Position numbers and translations under genes: made by a program. From the NCBI GenBank assembly GCA_030525745.1, contig JAUNED010000021.1, positions 1-33,948 of the forward strand: DNA of 33,948 bases, written 5' to 3'. Below are positions 7,174 through 16,668 of this stretch, one piece after another (position 1 is the stretch's first letter; every line of letters starts with the position of its first letter). Under the pieces are notes generated by a model. The model saw nothing but the letters and a program-made list of their open reading frames with translations, had not been told where the DNA came from and did not search any database. Source of the stretch: Lonepinella koalarum (GTDB taxonomy: Bacteria > Pseudomonadota > Gammaproteobacteria > Enterobacterales > Pasteurellaceae).

Positions 7174-7203
7174 GCCTAACAACTATTTTAATCTATGTTA
7201 GGC
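7174..7203. repeat. Perfect 8-bp inverted repeat between cpxR and upp
   Basis: GCCTAACA (7174-7181) and TGTTAGGC (7196-7203) are separated by 14 AT-rich bases. The half-site spacing of about two helical turns suits a dimeric regulator acting on one or both divergent genes. GTAAAC (7166-7171) next to it resembles half a CpxR box, but no second GTAAA lies at the usual distance. The regulator is unknown. Confidence 0.4.
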
Positions 7204-7306
7204 TTAAAAAGAAATGCAATAAAGAAAACTTTACACTATCAATCTAGGTCGTTCTGATTTAAAATTAGCTGATTTTATTTTACCTAATACAAGAGAGGAA
7301 ATTGCG

Positions 7307-7933
7307 ATGAAACTTGTCGAAGTCAAACACCCGTTAGTTAAACATAAATTAGGTTTAATGCGTGCTGCAGATATAAGCACAAAGGAATTTCGTGAGTTGG
7401 CAACGGAAGTAGGCAGCCTTTTAACCTATGAAGCAACTTCTGATTTAGAAACTGAAAAAGTCACTATCGAAGGCTGGTGCGGCCCTGTCGAAATTGACCA
7501 AATTAAAGGCAAAAAAGTCACCGTTGTGCCGATTTTACGTGCCGGTTTAGGTATGATGGATGGCGTATTGGAGCATGTGCCAAGCGCAAGAATTAGTGTC
7601 GTGGGAATGTATCGAGATGAACAAACTCTTGAGCCAGTCCCTTACTTCCAAAAATTAGCCAGTGATTTAAGTGAACGTTTAGCTATTGTCGTTGATCCCA
7701 TGCTGGCAACAGGTGGATCAATGATTGCAACCATTGATTTACTGAAACAAAAGGGCTGTAAATCAATTAAAGTCTTGGTGTTAGTCGCTGCTCCCGAAGG
7801 TTTAAAAGCATTAGCAGCCGCTCACCCGGATATTGAGGTATATACCGCTTCTGTAGATAGCCACTTAAACGAGCATGGCTATATTATCCCGGGATTGGGT
7901 GACGCAGGTGATAAGATTTTTGGTACGAAATAA
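7307..7933 (+). CDS. upp: Uracil phosphoribosyltransferase
   Basis: 208 residues, the same length as the E. coli enzyme. It converts uracil and PRPP to UMP in pyrimidine salvage. The PRPP-binding loop [19 protein letters not shown] lies at about 128-146. The N-terminus ([16 protein letters not shown]) and the C-terminal [18 protein letters not shown], which closes over uracil, are classic. GAGAGGA lies upstream of the ATG. It is followed by uraA, the permease that supplies its substrate, with an intervening terminator that would lower uraA expression relative to upp. Confidence 0.97.
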   Translation: MKLVEVKHPLVKHKLGLMRAADISTKEFRELATEVGSLLTYEATSDLETEKVTIEGWCGPVEIDQIKGKKVTVVPILRAGLGMMDGVLEHVPSARISVVGMYRDEQTLEPVPYFQKLASDLSERLAIVVDPMLATGGSMIATIDLLKQKGCKSIKVLVLVAAPEGLKALAAAHPDIEVYTASVDSHLNEHGYIIPGLGDAGDKIFGTK

Positions 7934-7946
7934 AACCAAAAAACAG

Positions 7947-7969
7947 GCGGCAGTTAATGCCGCTTTTTT
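7947..7969 (+). terminator. Terminator between upp and uraA
   Basis: Stem GCGGCA / TGCCGC with loop GTTAA, followed by six Ts. It lies 14 bases after the upp stop. Because uraA has no obvious strong promoter of its own, this is likely a partial (attenuating) terminator. Confidence 0.85.
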
Positions 7970-8042
7970 CCGCAGTCGATAAAACTCAGTAAAAATCGAC
8001 CGCACTTTTAAGTTAATTCATACAGAGAGATGAAACTTCAAC

Positions 8043-9278
8043 ATGACAACTGAAATTCAACAAAGCAAAGCAAAACAAGCCTTTGTGGGTTTGCAAATGC
8101 TATTCGTCGCATTTGGTGCGTTAGTACTTGTTCCCTTAATTACCGGACTAGATGCAAATACAGCGCTTTTAACCGCCGGCATTGGTACACTCCTATTCCA
8201 ACTTTGCACAGGTAAACAAATACCTATTTTCTTAGCCTCTTCTTTCGCTTTTATCGCTCCTATTCAATATGGCGTACAAACTTGGGGAATTCCCGCTACC
8301 ATGGGGGGATTAGCCTGTGCCGGTTTCGTCTATTTTGCACTGAGTGCTTTAGTAAAATTGCGTGGTGCAGAAGCATTGCAACGCATTTTCCCGCCGGTGG
8401 TTGTTGGCCCTGTCATCATCATTATTGGTATGGGGTTGGCTCCTGTTGCTGTAGATATGGCAGTAGGCAAACAAGGCGGTAATCAGGTTTATGATTACAA
8501 TTTAGCCGTAATGGTATCTCTTGCCACCTTATTAACCACCCTATGTATTGCTGTTTTCGCCAAAGGTATGATGAAATTAGTCCCGATAATGTTTGGTATT
8601 GCTGTAGGCTATATTATTTGCTTATTTTTAGGATTGATTGATTTTACACCTGTAGCCAATGCGGCTTGGTTCAGTTTACCCAATTTAACTACACCTGAAT
8701 TTAAATTAGAAGCCATCTTATATTTGCTCCCTATTGCTATTGCACCAGCTGTGGAACATGTTGGAGGGATTATGGCTATCAGCTCGGTAACAGGTAAAGA
8801 TTTCATAAAAAAACCGGGATTACACCGCACCTTATTAGGTGATGGTATAGCCACTTCAGCAGCTTCGTTATTAGGTGGCCCTCCAAATACCACTTATGCC
8901 GAAGTTACAGGGGCGGTAATGCTTACCCGTAATTTTAACCCGAATATTATGACTTGGGCTGCGGTGTGGGCGATTGCTATTTCTTTTTGTGGCAAAGTCG
9001 GTGCTTTTCTTTCCACCATTCCAACCATTGTCATGGGAGGGATTATGATGTTAGTTTTTGGTTCTATTGCTGTAGTCGGAATGAGTACACTCATCCGTGG
9101 CAAAGTTGATGTCACCGAAGATCGTAATCTATGTATTATTGCAGTGGTAATGACTTTCGGTATTGGGAATATGTTCGTCAATGTGGGAGAAATGTCGCTG
9201 AAAGGCATTAGTCTTTGTGCAGTTGTTGCAATCATTTTAAACTTGATTTTGCCGAAAGCGAAAAATCAAATCGACTAA
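8043..9278 (+). CDS. uraA: Uracil:H+ symporter (uracil permease)
   Basis: 411-residue NCS2-family inner-membrane transporter. The N-terminus (FVGLQMLFVAFGALVLVPLITG) and the signature QIPIFLASSFAFIAPIQYG are typical. The conserved LLPIAIAPAVEHVGGIMAIS carries the Glu of the uracil/proton site, and LLGGPPNTTYAEVTGAV is the family motif. About 14 membrane segments are expected. It works with upp to capture uracil. The ribosome site is poor: the purine run GAGAGA at about 8025-8030 is 12 or more bases upstream, and an out-of-frame 7-codon ATG frame (8030-8053) overlaps the start. Confidence 0.96.
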   Translation: MTTEIQQSKAKQAFVGLQMLFVAFGALVLVPLITGLDANTALLTAGIGTLLFQLCTGKQIPIFLASSFAFIAPIQYGVQTWGIPATMGGLACAGFVYFALSALVKLRGAEALQRIFPPVVVGPVIIIIGMGLAPVAVDMAVGKQGGNQVYDYNLAVMVSLATLLTTLCIAVFAKGMMKLVPIMFGIAVGYIICLFLGLIDFTPVANAAWFSLPNLTTPEFKLEAILYLLPIAIAPAVEHVGGIMAISSVTGKDFIKKPGLHRTLLGDGIATSAASLLGGPPNTTYAEVTGAVMLTRNFNPNIMTWAAVWAIAISFCGKVGAFLSTIPTIVMGGIMMLVFGSIAVVGMSTLIRGKVDVTEDRNLCIIAVVMTFGIGNMFVNVGEMSLKGISLCAVVAIILNLILPKAKNQID

Positions 9279-9290
9279 CAAGACAAAAAC

Positions 9291-9313
9291 GGTGGGTAAT
9301 TACCCACCCTTTA
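9291..9313 (+). terminator. Terminator after uraA
   Basis: A perfect 18-base palindrome (GGTGGGTAA / TTACCCACC, 9291-9308) is followed by CTTTAT. The T run is short, so read-through into hda is likely. Confidence 0.7.
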
Positions 9314-9364
9314 TAAAACACCGTTATTTTTAACCGCACTTTTGGGATTATAGAGGTTTTTTCG

Positions 9365-10054
9365 TTGCAATTGTCATTACCCATTCATCAGCTTGATGAT
9401 GAAAGCTTGACGAATTTCCATAGCGACAATAATTTATTGTTGCTCAATTCCTTGCGAAAAAATTTTTCTCTCCCAAACCAGCCGTTTTTTTACCTCTGGG
9501 GTGAACAAGGCAGCGGCAAAACCCATTTGCTCAAAGGGATTTTCCATGATTTCCTACGAGACCAGCGGTCAGCTATTTATGTGCCATTGGAAAAATCACA
9601 GTATTTTTCTCCTGCAGTATTAGAAAATTTAGAGAATCAAGAACTGGTCTGCTTAGATAATTTGCATTGCATTTGCAGTCATTGGGAATGGGAAACTGCC
9701 GTATTTGACTTATTTAACCGCATTAAAGAAAACCGAAAAACGCTGTTATTAATCAGTGCAAACCAATCGCCAAACGGATTAAATATCAGTTTACCTGATT
9801 TGCGTACCCGTCTTACTTGGGGAGAAATTTACCAACTCCAGCCACTTGATGAACATCAAAGAATTAAGGTACTACAACAAAATGCCTACCAACGTGGAAT
9901 GGAACTCTCCGACGATACCGCAAATTTCCTTATGAAACGCTTAGATCGGGATATGCACAGCCTTTTGGCTGCTTTAGATAGGCTCGATAAAGCTTCACTA
10001 CAAGCCCAACGAAAACTAACCATTCCTTTTGTAAAAGAAATACTGGGCTTATAA
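9365..10054 (+). CDS. hda: DnaA inactivator Hda
   Basis: 229-residue AAA+ protein related to DnaA domain III. With the sliding clamp it triggers hydrolysis of DnaA-bound ATP and so prevents re-initiation of replication. The clamp-binding motif QLSLP is at residues 2-6. Walker A is GEQGSGKTH (46-54), Walker B is LVCLDN (94-99), and LPDLRTRLTWG precedes the sensor region. The end (QRKLTIPFVKEILGL) is nearly identical to E. coli Hda. No ATG fits; translation starts at TTG, with AGAGG about 9 bases upstream, and this places the clamp motif at the extreme N-terminus. It shares its place after uraA with E. coli relatives. Confidence 0.93.
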   Translation: MQLSLPIHQLDDESLTNFHSDNNLLLLNSLRKNFSLPNQPFFYLWGEQGSGKTHLLKGIFHDFLRDQRSAIYVPLEKSQYFSPAVLENLENQELVCLDNLHCICSHWEWETAVFDLFNRIKENRKTLLLISANQSPNGLNISLPDLRTRLTWGEIYQLQPLDEHQRIKVLQQNAYQRGMELSDDTANFLMKRLDRDMHSLLAALDRLDKASLQAQRKLTIPFVKEILGL

Positions 10055-10080
10055 AAAAACGGATGATTATTTGATAATAA

Positions 10081-10110
10081 AAATAGGGGCGACCATGCCC
10101 CTATTTTTTT
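10081..10110. terminator. Bidirectional terminator between hda and galU
   Basis: AAATAGGGGC and GCCCCTATTT form a 10-bp stem with loop GACCAT-like bases, flanked by As on the left and seven Ts on the right. It serves hda on the plus strand and galU on the minus strand. Confidence 0.9.
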
Positions 10111-10117
10111 CGATATT

Positions 10118-11005
10118 TTACAGCGATTTCGCTAGATTTTTAAGATAGTCTTTGAATGTTTTACCTAGCTTTTCGTGTTTTAATCCATATTCCACAAAAG
10201 CTTGCATATAACCGATTTTGTCACCACAGTCGAAGGATTTTCCGGTCATTTGGAAGGCTTCAACAATTTCTTTTTCGATCAGCATATCAATGGCATCGGT
10301 TAATTGAATTTCATCACCTACACCAATCGGCGTTCTTTCCAATAAGTCCCAAATTGCCGCTGAAAACACATAACGCCCCACAACAGCAAGATTTGAAGGT
10401 GCATCTTCTACTTTCGGTTTTTCTACCATACGGCTGATTTTCGCACTTTCACCACCATTGAATTCCACACCGTTACAATCTGCTACACCATAACTGCTTA
10501 CATCTTGCGGATCTACAGGAGCAACCATAATTTGACTGTTACCTGTTTCGTTAAAACGTTTGATCATTGCAGATAAATTTTCTGTTTTTTGGTTAGCCGA
10601 AAAATCGGCTAATAATACGTCCGGTAAAACAACGGCAAACGGCTCATTCCCAACTAAAGGGCGGCCACATAAAACGGCGTGCCCCAAACCTTTCGCATTA
10701 CCTTGACGCACATGCATAATAGTGACGTCTTTAGGACAAATTGAGCGAACTTCATCTAAAAGTTGGCGTTTAACCCGTTTTTCCAACATAGATTCAAGTT
10801 CATAAGAGGTGTCAAAGTGGTTTTCAATGGCATTTTTGGAAGAATGTGTCACCAACACGATTTCTTTCACGCCAGCCGCAACACATTCACCAACAACATA
10901 TTGAATGAGAGGTTTATCTACTAATGTCAGCATTTCTTTTGGAATGGCTTTAGTTGCCGGTAGCATGCGGGTTCCTAAACCTGCAACGGGAATAATGACT
11001 TTCAT
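10118..11005 (-). CDS. galU: UTP-glucose-1-phosphate uridylyltransferase
   Basis: 295 residues. It makes UDP-glucose, a donor for lipooligosaccharide and other glycans, from UTP and glucose-1-phosphate. The nucleotide-binding N-terminus [20 protein letters not shown] and the following [13 protein letters not shown] are the family signature. VEKPK (about 196-200) and the metal-site LPDVLLAD region (128-135) are present. It lies downstream of manB with an uptake-signal hairpin in between, so both may share a transcript. Its product pathway follows directly from hexose-phosphate mutase activity. Confidence 0.96.
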   Translation of the reverse strand: MKVIIPVAGLGTRMLPATKAIPKEMLTLVDKPLIQYVVGECVAAGVKEIVLVTHSSKNAIENHFDTSYELESMLEKRVKRQLLDEVRSICPKDVTIMHVRQGNAKGLGHAVLCGRPLVGNEPFAVVLPDVLLADFSANQKTENLSAMIKRFNETGNSQIMVAPVDPQDVSSYGVADCNGVEFNGGESAKISRMVEKPKVEDAPSNLAVVGRYVFSAAIWDLLERTPIGVGDEIQLTDAIDMLIEKEIVEAFQMTGKSFDCGDKIGYMQAFVEYGLKHEKLGKTFKDYLKNLAKSL

Positions 11006-11039
11006 TGTTTATCCTTTATTAAAATAAGTCACAAAATTG

Positions 11040-11072
11040 ACCGCACTTTAACAGACTTTGCCAAAGTGCGGT
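11040..11072. terminator. Paired uptake signals forming a hairpin between manB and galU
   Basis: ACCGCACTTT (11040-11049) and AAAGTGCGGT (11063-11072) form a 10-bp stem. The T run on the minus strand is weak (CAATTTT), so it may be a leaky terminator after manB. Confidence 0.55.
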
Positions 11073-11098
11073 AAGATTTTACATCGTTTTACACAATA

Positions 11099-12463
11099 TT
11101 ATTGGCGTAATAATGCAAGGATCTCATCGGTTTTTTCTTGCATTAATTGCTTATCGCCACGAGTTTCTAAATTCAAACGCACAACAGGTTCGGTATTAGA
11201 GCTACGTAAGTTGAAACGCCAATTTGGGTATTCAATACTGATACCGTCAGTTTCATCTACACTTAAAGCTTCTTTTTCGTAAGCCGCACGCACACGGGCA
11301 ATAGAGGCTTTAGCGTCCGCTAATTTGCTGTTGATTTCTCCCGGCGATGGGTAAGTATCAATACTTTGATTTACTAATTCACCCAAGGTTTTACCTGTAG
11401 TACAGACTAATTCCATCACTAAAAGCCAAGGAATCATACCACTGTCACAATAGTAGAAATCACGGAAATAGTGGTGGGCCGACATTTCACCACCATAAAC
11501 TGCATCCACTTCTCGCATTTTTTCTTTGATGAAAGAATGTCCTGATTTTGACATAACCGGTTCACCACCATTGGCTTCCACTAATTGAATTGTATTCCAA
11601 ACCAAACGCGGATCATAAATAATTTTTGCGCCTTTCTGTTTTTGGGTAAATGCTTGCCCTAACAAGCCAACCACATAATATCCTTCGATAAATTGGCCTT
11701 TTTCATCAAAGAAGAAACAACGGTCAAAGTCACCGTCAAAGGCAATCCCCATATCCGCGTTGTGTTCAAGGACAGCATCAATAGTATCTTGTCTGTTCTC
11801 CGGTAAAATCGGGTTAGGAATACCATGTGGGAAAGTACCGTCCGGATCATTATGCACTTTAATAATTTCCACCGGCACATTACGGACTTTAAACTCACTT
11901 TCAATAGCGTCGATAACATGGCCTGCTGCGCCGTTACCTGAGTTGATCACTAATTTTAATGGTTTAATATTATCAAAATTTACATAGGATAAAAGACGTT
12001 CTACATAGTCATACAACACAGAAATTTGTTGATATTCTCCCCGCTTCGTTACGGCAGGAAAATTATTTTCTTCCGCCAAGCGTTGAATATCTGCTAATCC
12101 GCTTTCAGAGCTAATCGGGCGTGAGCCTTTACGCACCAATTTCATTCCGTTGTAATCCATAGGATTATGGCTTGCAGTCACTTCAATACCACCATCAACT
12201 TCTAAGAATGAGGTGGCAAAATACACTTCTTCTGTACCCACTTCGCCTAAATCAATCACATTCACACCGGAATCCAACAGCCCGTTTGTGACCGCACTTT
12301 TCAGTTCTTTACTGGTTAAACGCACATCGCCACCAACAACAATGGTGTCAGGTTTTAAAAATTGCCCAAATGCTCGACCAATACGATAAGCAATATCGAC
12401 ATTCAATTCATCACCTAAACGGCCACGAATATCATAAGCCTTAAAACAAGTTAATTTCGTCAT
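11099..12463 (-). CDS. manB: Phosphomannomutase / phosphoglucomutase
   Basis: 454 residues of the alpha-D-phosphohexomutase family, very close along its whole length to E. coli CpsG/ManB. The catalytic phosphoserine loop is [16 protein letters not shown] (about 93-108). The metal loop is AFDGDFDRC (about 243-251), the sugar loop is [10 protein letters not shown], and the phosphate-binding end is [14 protein letters not shown]. It interconverts hexose 6- and 1-phosphates. In H. influenzae the homologous gene (pgmB) feeds lipooligosaccharide synthesis. A frame extends 26 codons upstream into csrA, but AAGGGG six bases before the ATG at 12463 fixes the start. It begins 10 bases after the csrA stop, so it is cotranscribed with csrA. 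Confidence 0.92.
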   Translation of the reverse strand: MTKLTCFKAYDIRGRLGDELNVDIAYRIGRAFGQFLKPDTIVVGGDVRLTSKELKSAVTNGLLDSGVNVIDLGEVGTEEVYFATSFLEVDGGIEVTASHNPMDYNGMKLVRKGSRPISSESGLADIQRLAEENNFPAVTKRGEYQQISVLYDYVERLLSYVNFDNIKPLKLVINSGNGAAGHVIDAIESEFKVRNVPVEIIKVHNDPDGTFPHGIPNPILPENRQDTIDAVLEHNADMGIAFDGDFDRCFFFDEKGQFIEGYYVVGLLGQAFTQKQKGAKIIYDPRLVWNTIQLVEANGGEPVMSKSGHSFIKEKMREVDAVYGGEMSAHHYFRDFYYCDSGMIPWLLVMELVCTTGKTLGELVNQSIDTYPSPGEINSKLADAKASIARVRAAYEKEALSVDETDGISIEYPNWRFNLRSSNTEPVVRLNLETRGDKQLMQEKTDEILALLRQ

Positions 12464-12473
12464 AGGGTTCCCC

Positions 12474-12659
12474 TTAATCCTTATTAGGTTCATTTTGTGA
12501 TTGTTGAATTTTCCGGTAAATTTCTTCCCGATGTACCGCAATATCTTTCGGTGCTTTTACCCCAATTTTTACCTGATTACCGTGAAAGCTTAACACTGTA
12601 ATTTCTATATCATTGCCAATAAGCAGACTTTCGCCGATTTTTCTGGTCAAAATTAGCAT
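12474..12659 (-). CDS. csrA: Carbon storage regulator CsrA
   Basis: 61-residue RNA-binding homodimer, the same length as E. coli CsrA. It begins [15 protein letters not shown]; the RNA-contact residues L4, R6 and the R44-containing [10 protein letters not shown] helix are present. It represses or stabilises mRNAs by binding GGA in leaders. A frame extends 10 codons upstream, but AGGAGG at the usual distance and the universal MLILTR start fix 12659. Its own ribosome site contains GGA and lies near a strong hairpin (12697-12722), as for autoregulated csrA. It follows alaS, as in E. coli. Confidence 0.97.
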   Translation of the reverse strand: MLILTRKIGESLLIGNDIEITVLSFHGNQVKIGVKAPKDIAVHREEIYRKIQQSQNEPNKD

Positions 12660-12696
12660 ACAAACCTCCTTATAATTATGTGGCAGCATGATGTAA

Positions 12697-12722
12697 CATT
12701 GCCGTGAAAAATCACGGCAATG
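12697..12722 (-). promoter_or_regulatory. Strong hairpin between alaS and csrA
   Basis: A perfect 11-bp stem (CATTGCCGTGA / TCACGGCAATG) with an AAAA loop starts 3 bases after the alaS stop. On the minus strand no T run follows, so it is not a classic terminator. It may protect the 3' end of alaS mRNA, mark a processing point, or shape the csrA leader. Confidence 0.6.
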
Positions 12723-12725
12723 AAT

Positions 12726-15350
12726 TTATAAATGCGCCTTTAACCATTCTTGAGCAACATTTAATGCAACGGAGATATTTTGCGGTTCAGAACCACCTGC
12801 CATCGCCATATCAGGACGACCACCGCCTTTACCACCAACTTGTTGAGCCATTACATTCACCAACTCACCGGCTTTTACTTTTGTCGTCATATCTGCCGTG
12901 ACACCAACAATTAAATTCACTTTATCTTCAACAGTAGAAGCAAATGCTACAACTGCAGATCCTAATTGATTTTTCAAATCATCAACCATCACTCTTAAGG
13001 CTTTCGCATCAACGCCGTCTAATTGTTGAATCACAACCGAAACACCGTTAATTTTAACCGCACTTTGAGCTAAATTTGCACCTGCTTGCATCGCAGTTTT
13101 TTCTTTTAACTGCTGCAGTTCTTTTTCCGTCTTCTTGGCTTTATCTTGTAATTGTTCGATTTTGTCAGGTAATGAAGCAATATCGGACTTCAATAAGTCT
13201 GCCGATTGCGTCAGAATGGCTTGTTGGTTATGTAACCAAATCATTGCACCTTCACCGGTAACTGCTTCCACACGACGAATGCCGGCAGCCACAGCTCCTT
13301 CGGAAACCAGTTTAAATAAACCAATGTCGCCTGTACGTTCTGCATGCAAACCACCACAAAGTTCAATAGAGAACGGACTCATTGACACCACACGAACCAC
13401 ATCGCCATATTTCTCGCCGAATAATGCCATTGCACCTTTGGCTTTCGCACTCTCAACATCCATTTCTTCGGTAATCACAGGATAATTCGCACGAATATGG
13501 AAATTCACAATACGCTCCACTTCTGCCAACTGTGCTTTGGTAATCGCTTCCGGTTGTACAAAGTCAAAGCGTAATCCGCTTTCAGATACCAAAGATCCTT
13601 TTTGAGCTACATGATCACCCAATACTTGACGCAATGCAGAATGTAATAAATGGGTTGCGCTATGATTTAAACGTGTGTGCTGACGGCGTTCATTATCCAC
13701 AACCGCCTGTAAACTGTCGCCCACAGATAGCGTACCTGAAGTTAATTCACCGATATGACCAAACACTTGACCATATTTTTGCGTATCTTTCACATTAAAA
13801 TGCATTGCATTGGATAACAATTGGCCACTGTCGCCCACTTGTCCGCCCATTTCTGCATAAAACGGTGTATTTTCCAAAATCACCACGGCACTTTGTCCCG
13901 CTGTAATCTGTTCAACGGCTTTTCCATCATGGAAAAGTGCGGTCACTTTTGCGATTGTTTCTGCTTTTTCATACCCCTCAAAACGAGTCACACCGTCCAC
14001 GCGGATCACATTGTTGTAATCCACACCGAATTGGCTGGCAGATTGCGCCCTTAACCGTTGTGCTTCCATTTCTTTATTAAAGCCGTCTTCATCAATTTGA
14101 ATATCACGCTCACGACATACATCTGCGGTTAAGTCTAATGGGAAGCCATAGGTATCATATAATTTAAACGCCACTTCACCGGATAATACGCCGTTTTTCA
14201 CTTGAGCCAACGCATCATCTAATAACGTCAAACCACGTTCTAAAGTACGGGCAAATTGTTCTTCTTCCAAACGCAATAATTTTTCCACATTCGCTTGTTT
14301 TTCTTTCACCTGTTTGCCGGCTTCAGCCATCACCTCAATCAAAGTTGGCACTAATTTATAGAAGAACGTGTCTTTTGCCCCTAATAAATGTCCGTGACGC
14401 ACGGCACGACGGATAATACGGCGTAACACGTAACCACGCCCTTCATTTGATGGAATCACGCCATCAGCAATTAGATAAGCACAAGAACGAATATGGTCAG
14501 CAATCACCCGCAAAGATTTATTGTCTAAATCCTTCACACCCACAACATCGGCTACTTTGGCGATTAATTTTTGGAAAATATCAATTTCATAGTTGGAATT
14601 CACATGCTGCATAACTGCCGTCATACGCTCTAAGCCCATTCCTGTATCCACAGATGGCTTCGGCAATTTTTCCATTGTACCGTCGGCCAAACGGTTAAAT
14701 TGCATAAAGACAATATTCCACACTTCGATATAGCGGTCGCCGTCTTCCTCCGGCGTTCCCGGCAAACCACCCCAATGCTGTTCACCGTGATCATAGAAAA
14801 TTTCGGTACAAGGGCCGCATGGACCAGTATCCCCCATCGCCCAGAAATTATCTGAAGCATAAGGCGCACCTTTGTTATCACCGATACGAATAATATGATT
14901 TTCTGGCACGCCGACTTCTTGATGCCAAATATCATAGGCTTCATCATCGGTAGCATAAACGGTAACGTATAATTTCTCTTTCGGTAAGTTCAACCATTGT
15001 GGAGAGGTTAAAAATTCCCAACCGAATTTAATGGCATCTTGTTTGAAATAATCGCCAAAGCTGAAGTTACCCATCATTTCAAAAAAGGTATGGTGACGAG
15101 CGGTATAACCCACATTTTCCAAATCGTTATGTTTGCCACCGGCACGCACACAACGTTGTGCCGTTGTTGCACGGTTATAAGAACGTTTTTCCAATCCCAA
15201 AAACACATCTTTAAATTGGTTCATACCGGCATTGGTAAATAATAATGTCGGATCGTTTTCCGGCACGAGAGAACTACTCTCGACTACCTGATGCCCTTTG
15301 CTGTGGAAAAAATCTAAAAAAGCCTGTCTAATGTCTGCTGTTGTTTTCAT
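12726..15350 (-). CDS. alaS: Alanyl-tRNA synthetase
   Basis: 874 residues (E. coli has 876). The N-terminal class II catalytic core begins with [20 protein letters not shown] and motif 2 [18 protein letters not shown]. The tRNA-recognition domain follows. The editing domain holds the zinc-type HxxxH of [10 protein letters not shown] (about 565) and CGGLH (about 667). The C-terminal oligomerisation domain contains a coiled coil ([20 protein letters not shown]) and ends with the glycine-rich [19 protein letters not shown] lies 8 bases before the ATG. It charges tRNA-Ala and clears mischarged Ser and Gly. Confidence 0.98.
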   Translation of the reverse strand: MKTTADIRQAFLDFFHSKGHQVVESSSLVPENDPTLLFTNAGMNQFKDVFLGLEKRSYNRATTAQRCVRAGGKHNDLENVGYTARHHTFFEMMGNFSFGDYFKQDAIKFGWEFLTSPQWLNLPKEKLYVTVYATDDEAYDIWHQEVGVPENHIIRIGDNKGAPYASDNFWAMGDTGPCGPCTEIFYDHGEQHWGGLPGTPEEDGDRYIEVWNIVFMQFNRLADGTMEKLPKPSVDTGMGLERMTAVMQHVNSNYEIDIFQKLIAKVADVVGVKDLDNKSLRVIADHIRSCAYLIADGVIPSNEGRGYVLRRIIRRAVRHGHLLGAKDTFFYKLVPTLIEVMAEAGKQVKEKQANVEKLLRLEEEQFARTLERGLTLLDDALAQVKNGVLSGEVAFKLYDTYGFPLDLTADVCRERDIQIDEDGFNKEMEAQRLRAQSASQFGVDYNNVIRVDGVTRFEGYEKAETIAKVTALFHDGKAVEQITAGQSAVVILENTPFYAEMGGQVGDSGQLLSNAMHFNVKDTQKYGQVFGHIGELTSGTLSVGDSLQAVVDNERRQHTRLNHSATHLLHSALRQVLGDHVAQKGSLVSESGLRFDFVQPEAITKAQLAEVERIVNFHIRANYPVITEEMDVESAKAKGAMALFGEKYGDVVRVVSMSPFSIELCGGLHAERTGDIGLFKLVSEGAVAAGIRRVEAVTGEGAMIWLHNQQAILTQSADLLKSDIASLPDKIEQLQDKAKKTEKELQQLKEKTAMQAGANLAQSAVKINGVSVVIQQLDGVDAKALRVMVDDLKNQLGSAVVAFASTVEDKVNLIVGVTADMTTKVKAGELVNVMAQQVGGKGGGRPDMAMAGGSEPQNISVALNVAQEWLKAHL

Positions 15351-15471
15351 TGAATAACCTTAAAAAAATCGCTTAATTTTGCTTAAAAAAATATTCACTA
15401 TTGTGGCATATTTTTAGGTTTTATAGAATGGTCATTGATGAAATTTTGTTGTTTTCATGCAAGAAAATCCA

Positions 15472-15513
15472 CAAAAAACAACCGCACTTTGTTTAATTTA
15501 ACAAAGTGCGGTT
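15472..15513 (-). terminator. Terminator built from paired uptake signals, after the WG lipoprotein gene
   Basis: AACCGCACTTTGTT (15480-15493) and AACAAAGTGCGGTT (15500-15513) form a perfect 14-bp stem with a 6-base loop. On the minus strand it is followed by GTTTTTT, placed 16 bases past the stop of the lipoprotein gene. Confidence 0.9.
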
Positions 15514-15528
15514 TATATTCAGCATAAA

Positions 15529-16614
15529 TTAATTTATCCATTCCCCTTTTTTATTAATGTAGCCTGTATGCTCACCATAAACTACTTTAGCTTTACCCTT
15601 GTCAAATGCCCAAGCTCTATCAAATTGTGCCGGAATAATCAGTTGTCCGTTTGAATTAATAAATCCCCATTTCCCCTCAAAACAATCATCTCCGGATTTA
15701 TAACCCCCAATATAAACTCCAGCTAACTCTTCACTAAATTTACCTGCCATACAAAATTGGGGCTGTACAATCCAATTCCCTTTAGGATCAATATATCCCC
15801 AAAGATCATTATGATCTTTAACAACAGCTCTTTGGTTATAAAATCCACCTGCTCCTTTAAATTGAACAGGAATGACAATTTTTCCCTGTGTATCTACATA
15901 ACCATACAGTCCGTTTTCTTGGAAATAAGCCAAACCTTCGGAAAATTTAAGTTTGCTGAGATCAATACTATCGGATATATCTGCTGTAGGTAGCATTATG
16001 TTGGAATTCTCCTGATTTTCTCTCTTTTGGGCTAATTCATTTGCAAATGCACGACGACGTTCCGCCTCTTTTCTTGCCGCTTCTTCCCACATTTTCCGTT
16101 CTGCTTCAATTCTTTCCTGATGTTTGCGATCCGCCTCTATTTGAGCTTGACGAAGACGTTCTTGCTCAGCTTTAAATTCAGCTTCTTGCTTATCTATTTC
16201 TTGTTGAACTTGTTTCGCCAATTCACAGCCTTCTGAATTTTTATAATCACAAGCCTCTTGGAACCATTCTAATTTATTATAATTGTTGTCTTCTCGATGT
16301 CCCAATAAAATCATCGAAGGTGCATAACCTTGTTCAGCTGAAGCATGGAGGTACCCTTCTCCCTCCTCATCAAGCTCCGATCTAAATAATAATTTAGCAA
16401 AATAATACTGGTCTTCCGGATTTCCTTCATTAGCCTTATCTCGACAGCTATCCCAATATTTCTTATTTTCAAATGCATTATCCGAACTGCCCACTTTCTC
16501 ACAAACATGAGTACCCCAAGGTAAATAGGAAAGCAATTTGTCGTATATTCCCGATGTATAATCATTACAACCGGATAAAAACATAACCATGCTCGGCAAA
16601 AATAATTTCTTCAT
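15529..16614 (-). CDS. Lipoprotein with Sel1-like segment, coiled coil and WG repeats
   Basis: 361 residues, function unknown. A short lipoprotein signal ends in the lipobox LSGC (residues 13-16), so Cys16 would be lipidated; +2 is Asn and +3 Asp, leaving inner versus outer membrane open. Residues about 60-107 resemble a Sel1/TPR unit (ending YLHASAEQGYAPSMILLG). A long charged coiled coil covers about 138-200, rich in AE/ER pairs. Residues about 227-361 hold four WG beta repeats, recognised by GLYGYVDTQGKIVIPVQF, LWGYIDPKGNWIVQPQF, KWGFINSNGQLIIPAQF and TGYINKKGEW. WG repeats are ligand- or protein-binding surfaces of mostly unknown purpose. It is the last gene of a three-gene operon and ends at a strong terminator. 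Confidence 0.8.
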   Translation of the reverse strand: MKKLFLPSMVMFLSGCNDYTSGIYDKLLSYLPWGTHVCEKVGSSDNAFENKKYWDSCRDKANEGNPEDQYYFAKLLFRSELDEEGEGYLHASAEQGYAPSMILLGHREDNNYNKLEWFQEACDYKNSEGCELAKQVQQEIDKQEAEFKAEQERLRQAQIEADRKHQERIEAERKMWEEAARKEAERRRAFANELAQKRENQENSNIMLPTADISDSIDLSKLKFSEGLAYFQENGLYGYVDTQGKIVIPVQFKGAGGFYNQRAVVKDHNDLWGYIDPKGNWIVQPQFCMAGKFSEELAGVYIGGYKSGDDCFEGKWGFINSNGQLIIPAQFDRAWAFDKGKAKVVYGEHTGYINKKGEWIN

Positions 16615-16668
16615 TCAATTTTCTCCCAAAATAGTAAGGACTAATTTTCATTAGTCCTTTATAACAAT

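Noticed and set aside
7147-7175. CpxR binding site for autoregulation of cpxRA
   Set aside because: GTAAAC is present once, but the second half-site at the 5-bp spacing is missing.
8030-8053. Seven-codon frame overlapping the uraA start
   Set aside because: The purine run directly abuts its ATG, too close for a ribosome site; kept only as a remark under uraA.
12464-12541. 26-codon N-terminal extension of ManB overlapping csrA
   Set aside because: The extension is out-of-frame csrA sequence; the strong ribosome site and homologous N-terminus are at 12463.
13076-14054. Plus-strand ORFs of 61 to 116 codons opposite alaS
   Set aside because: They are shadows of the highly conserved alaS coding strand with no recognisable product.
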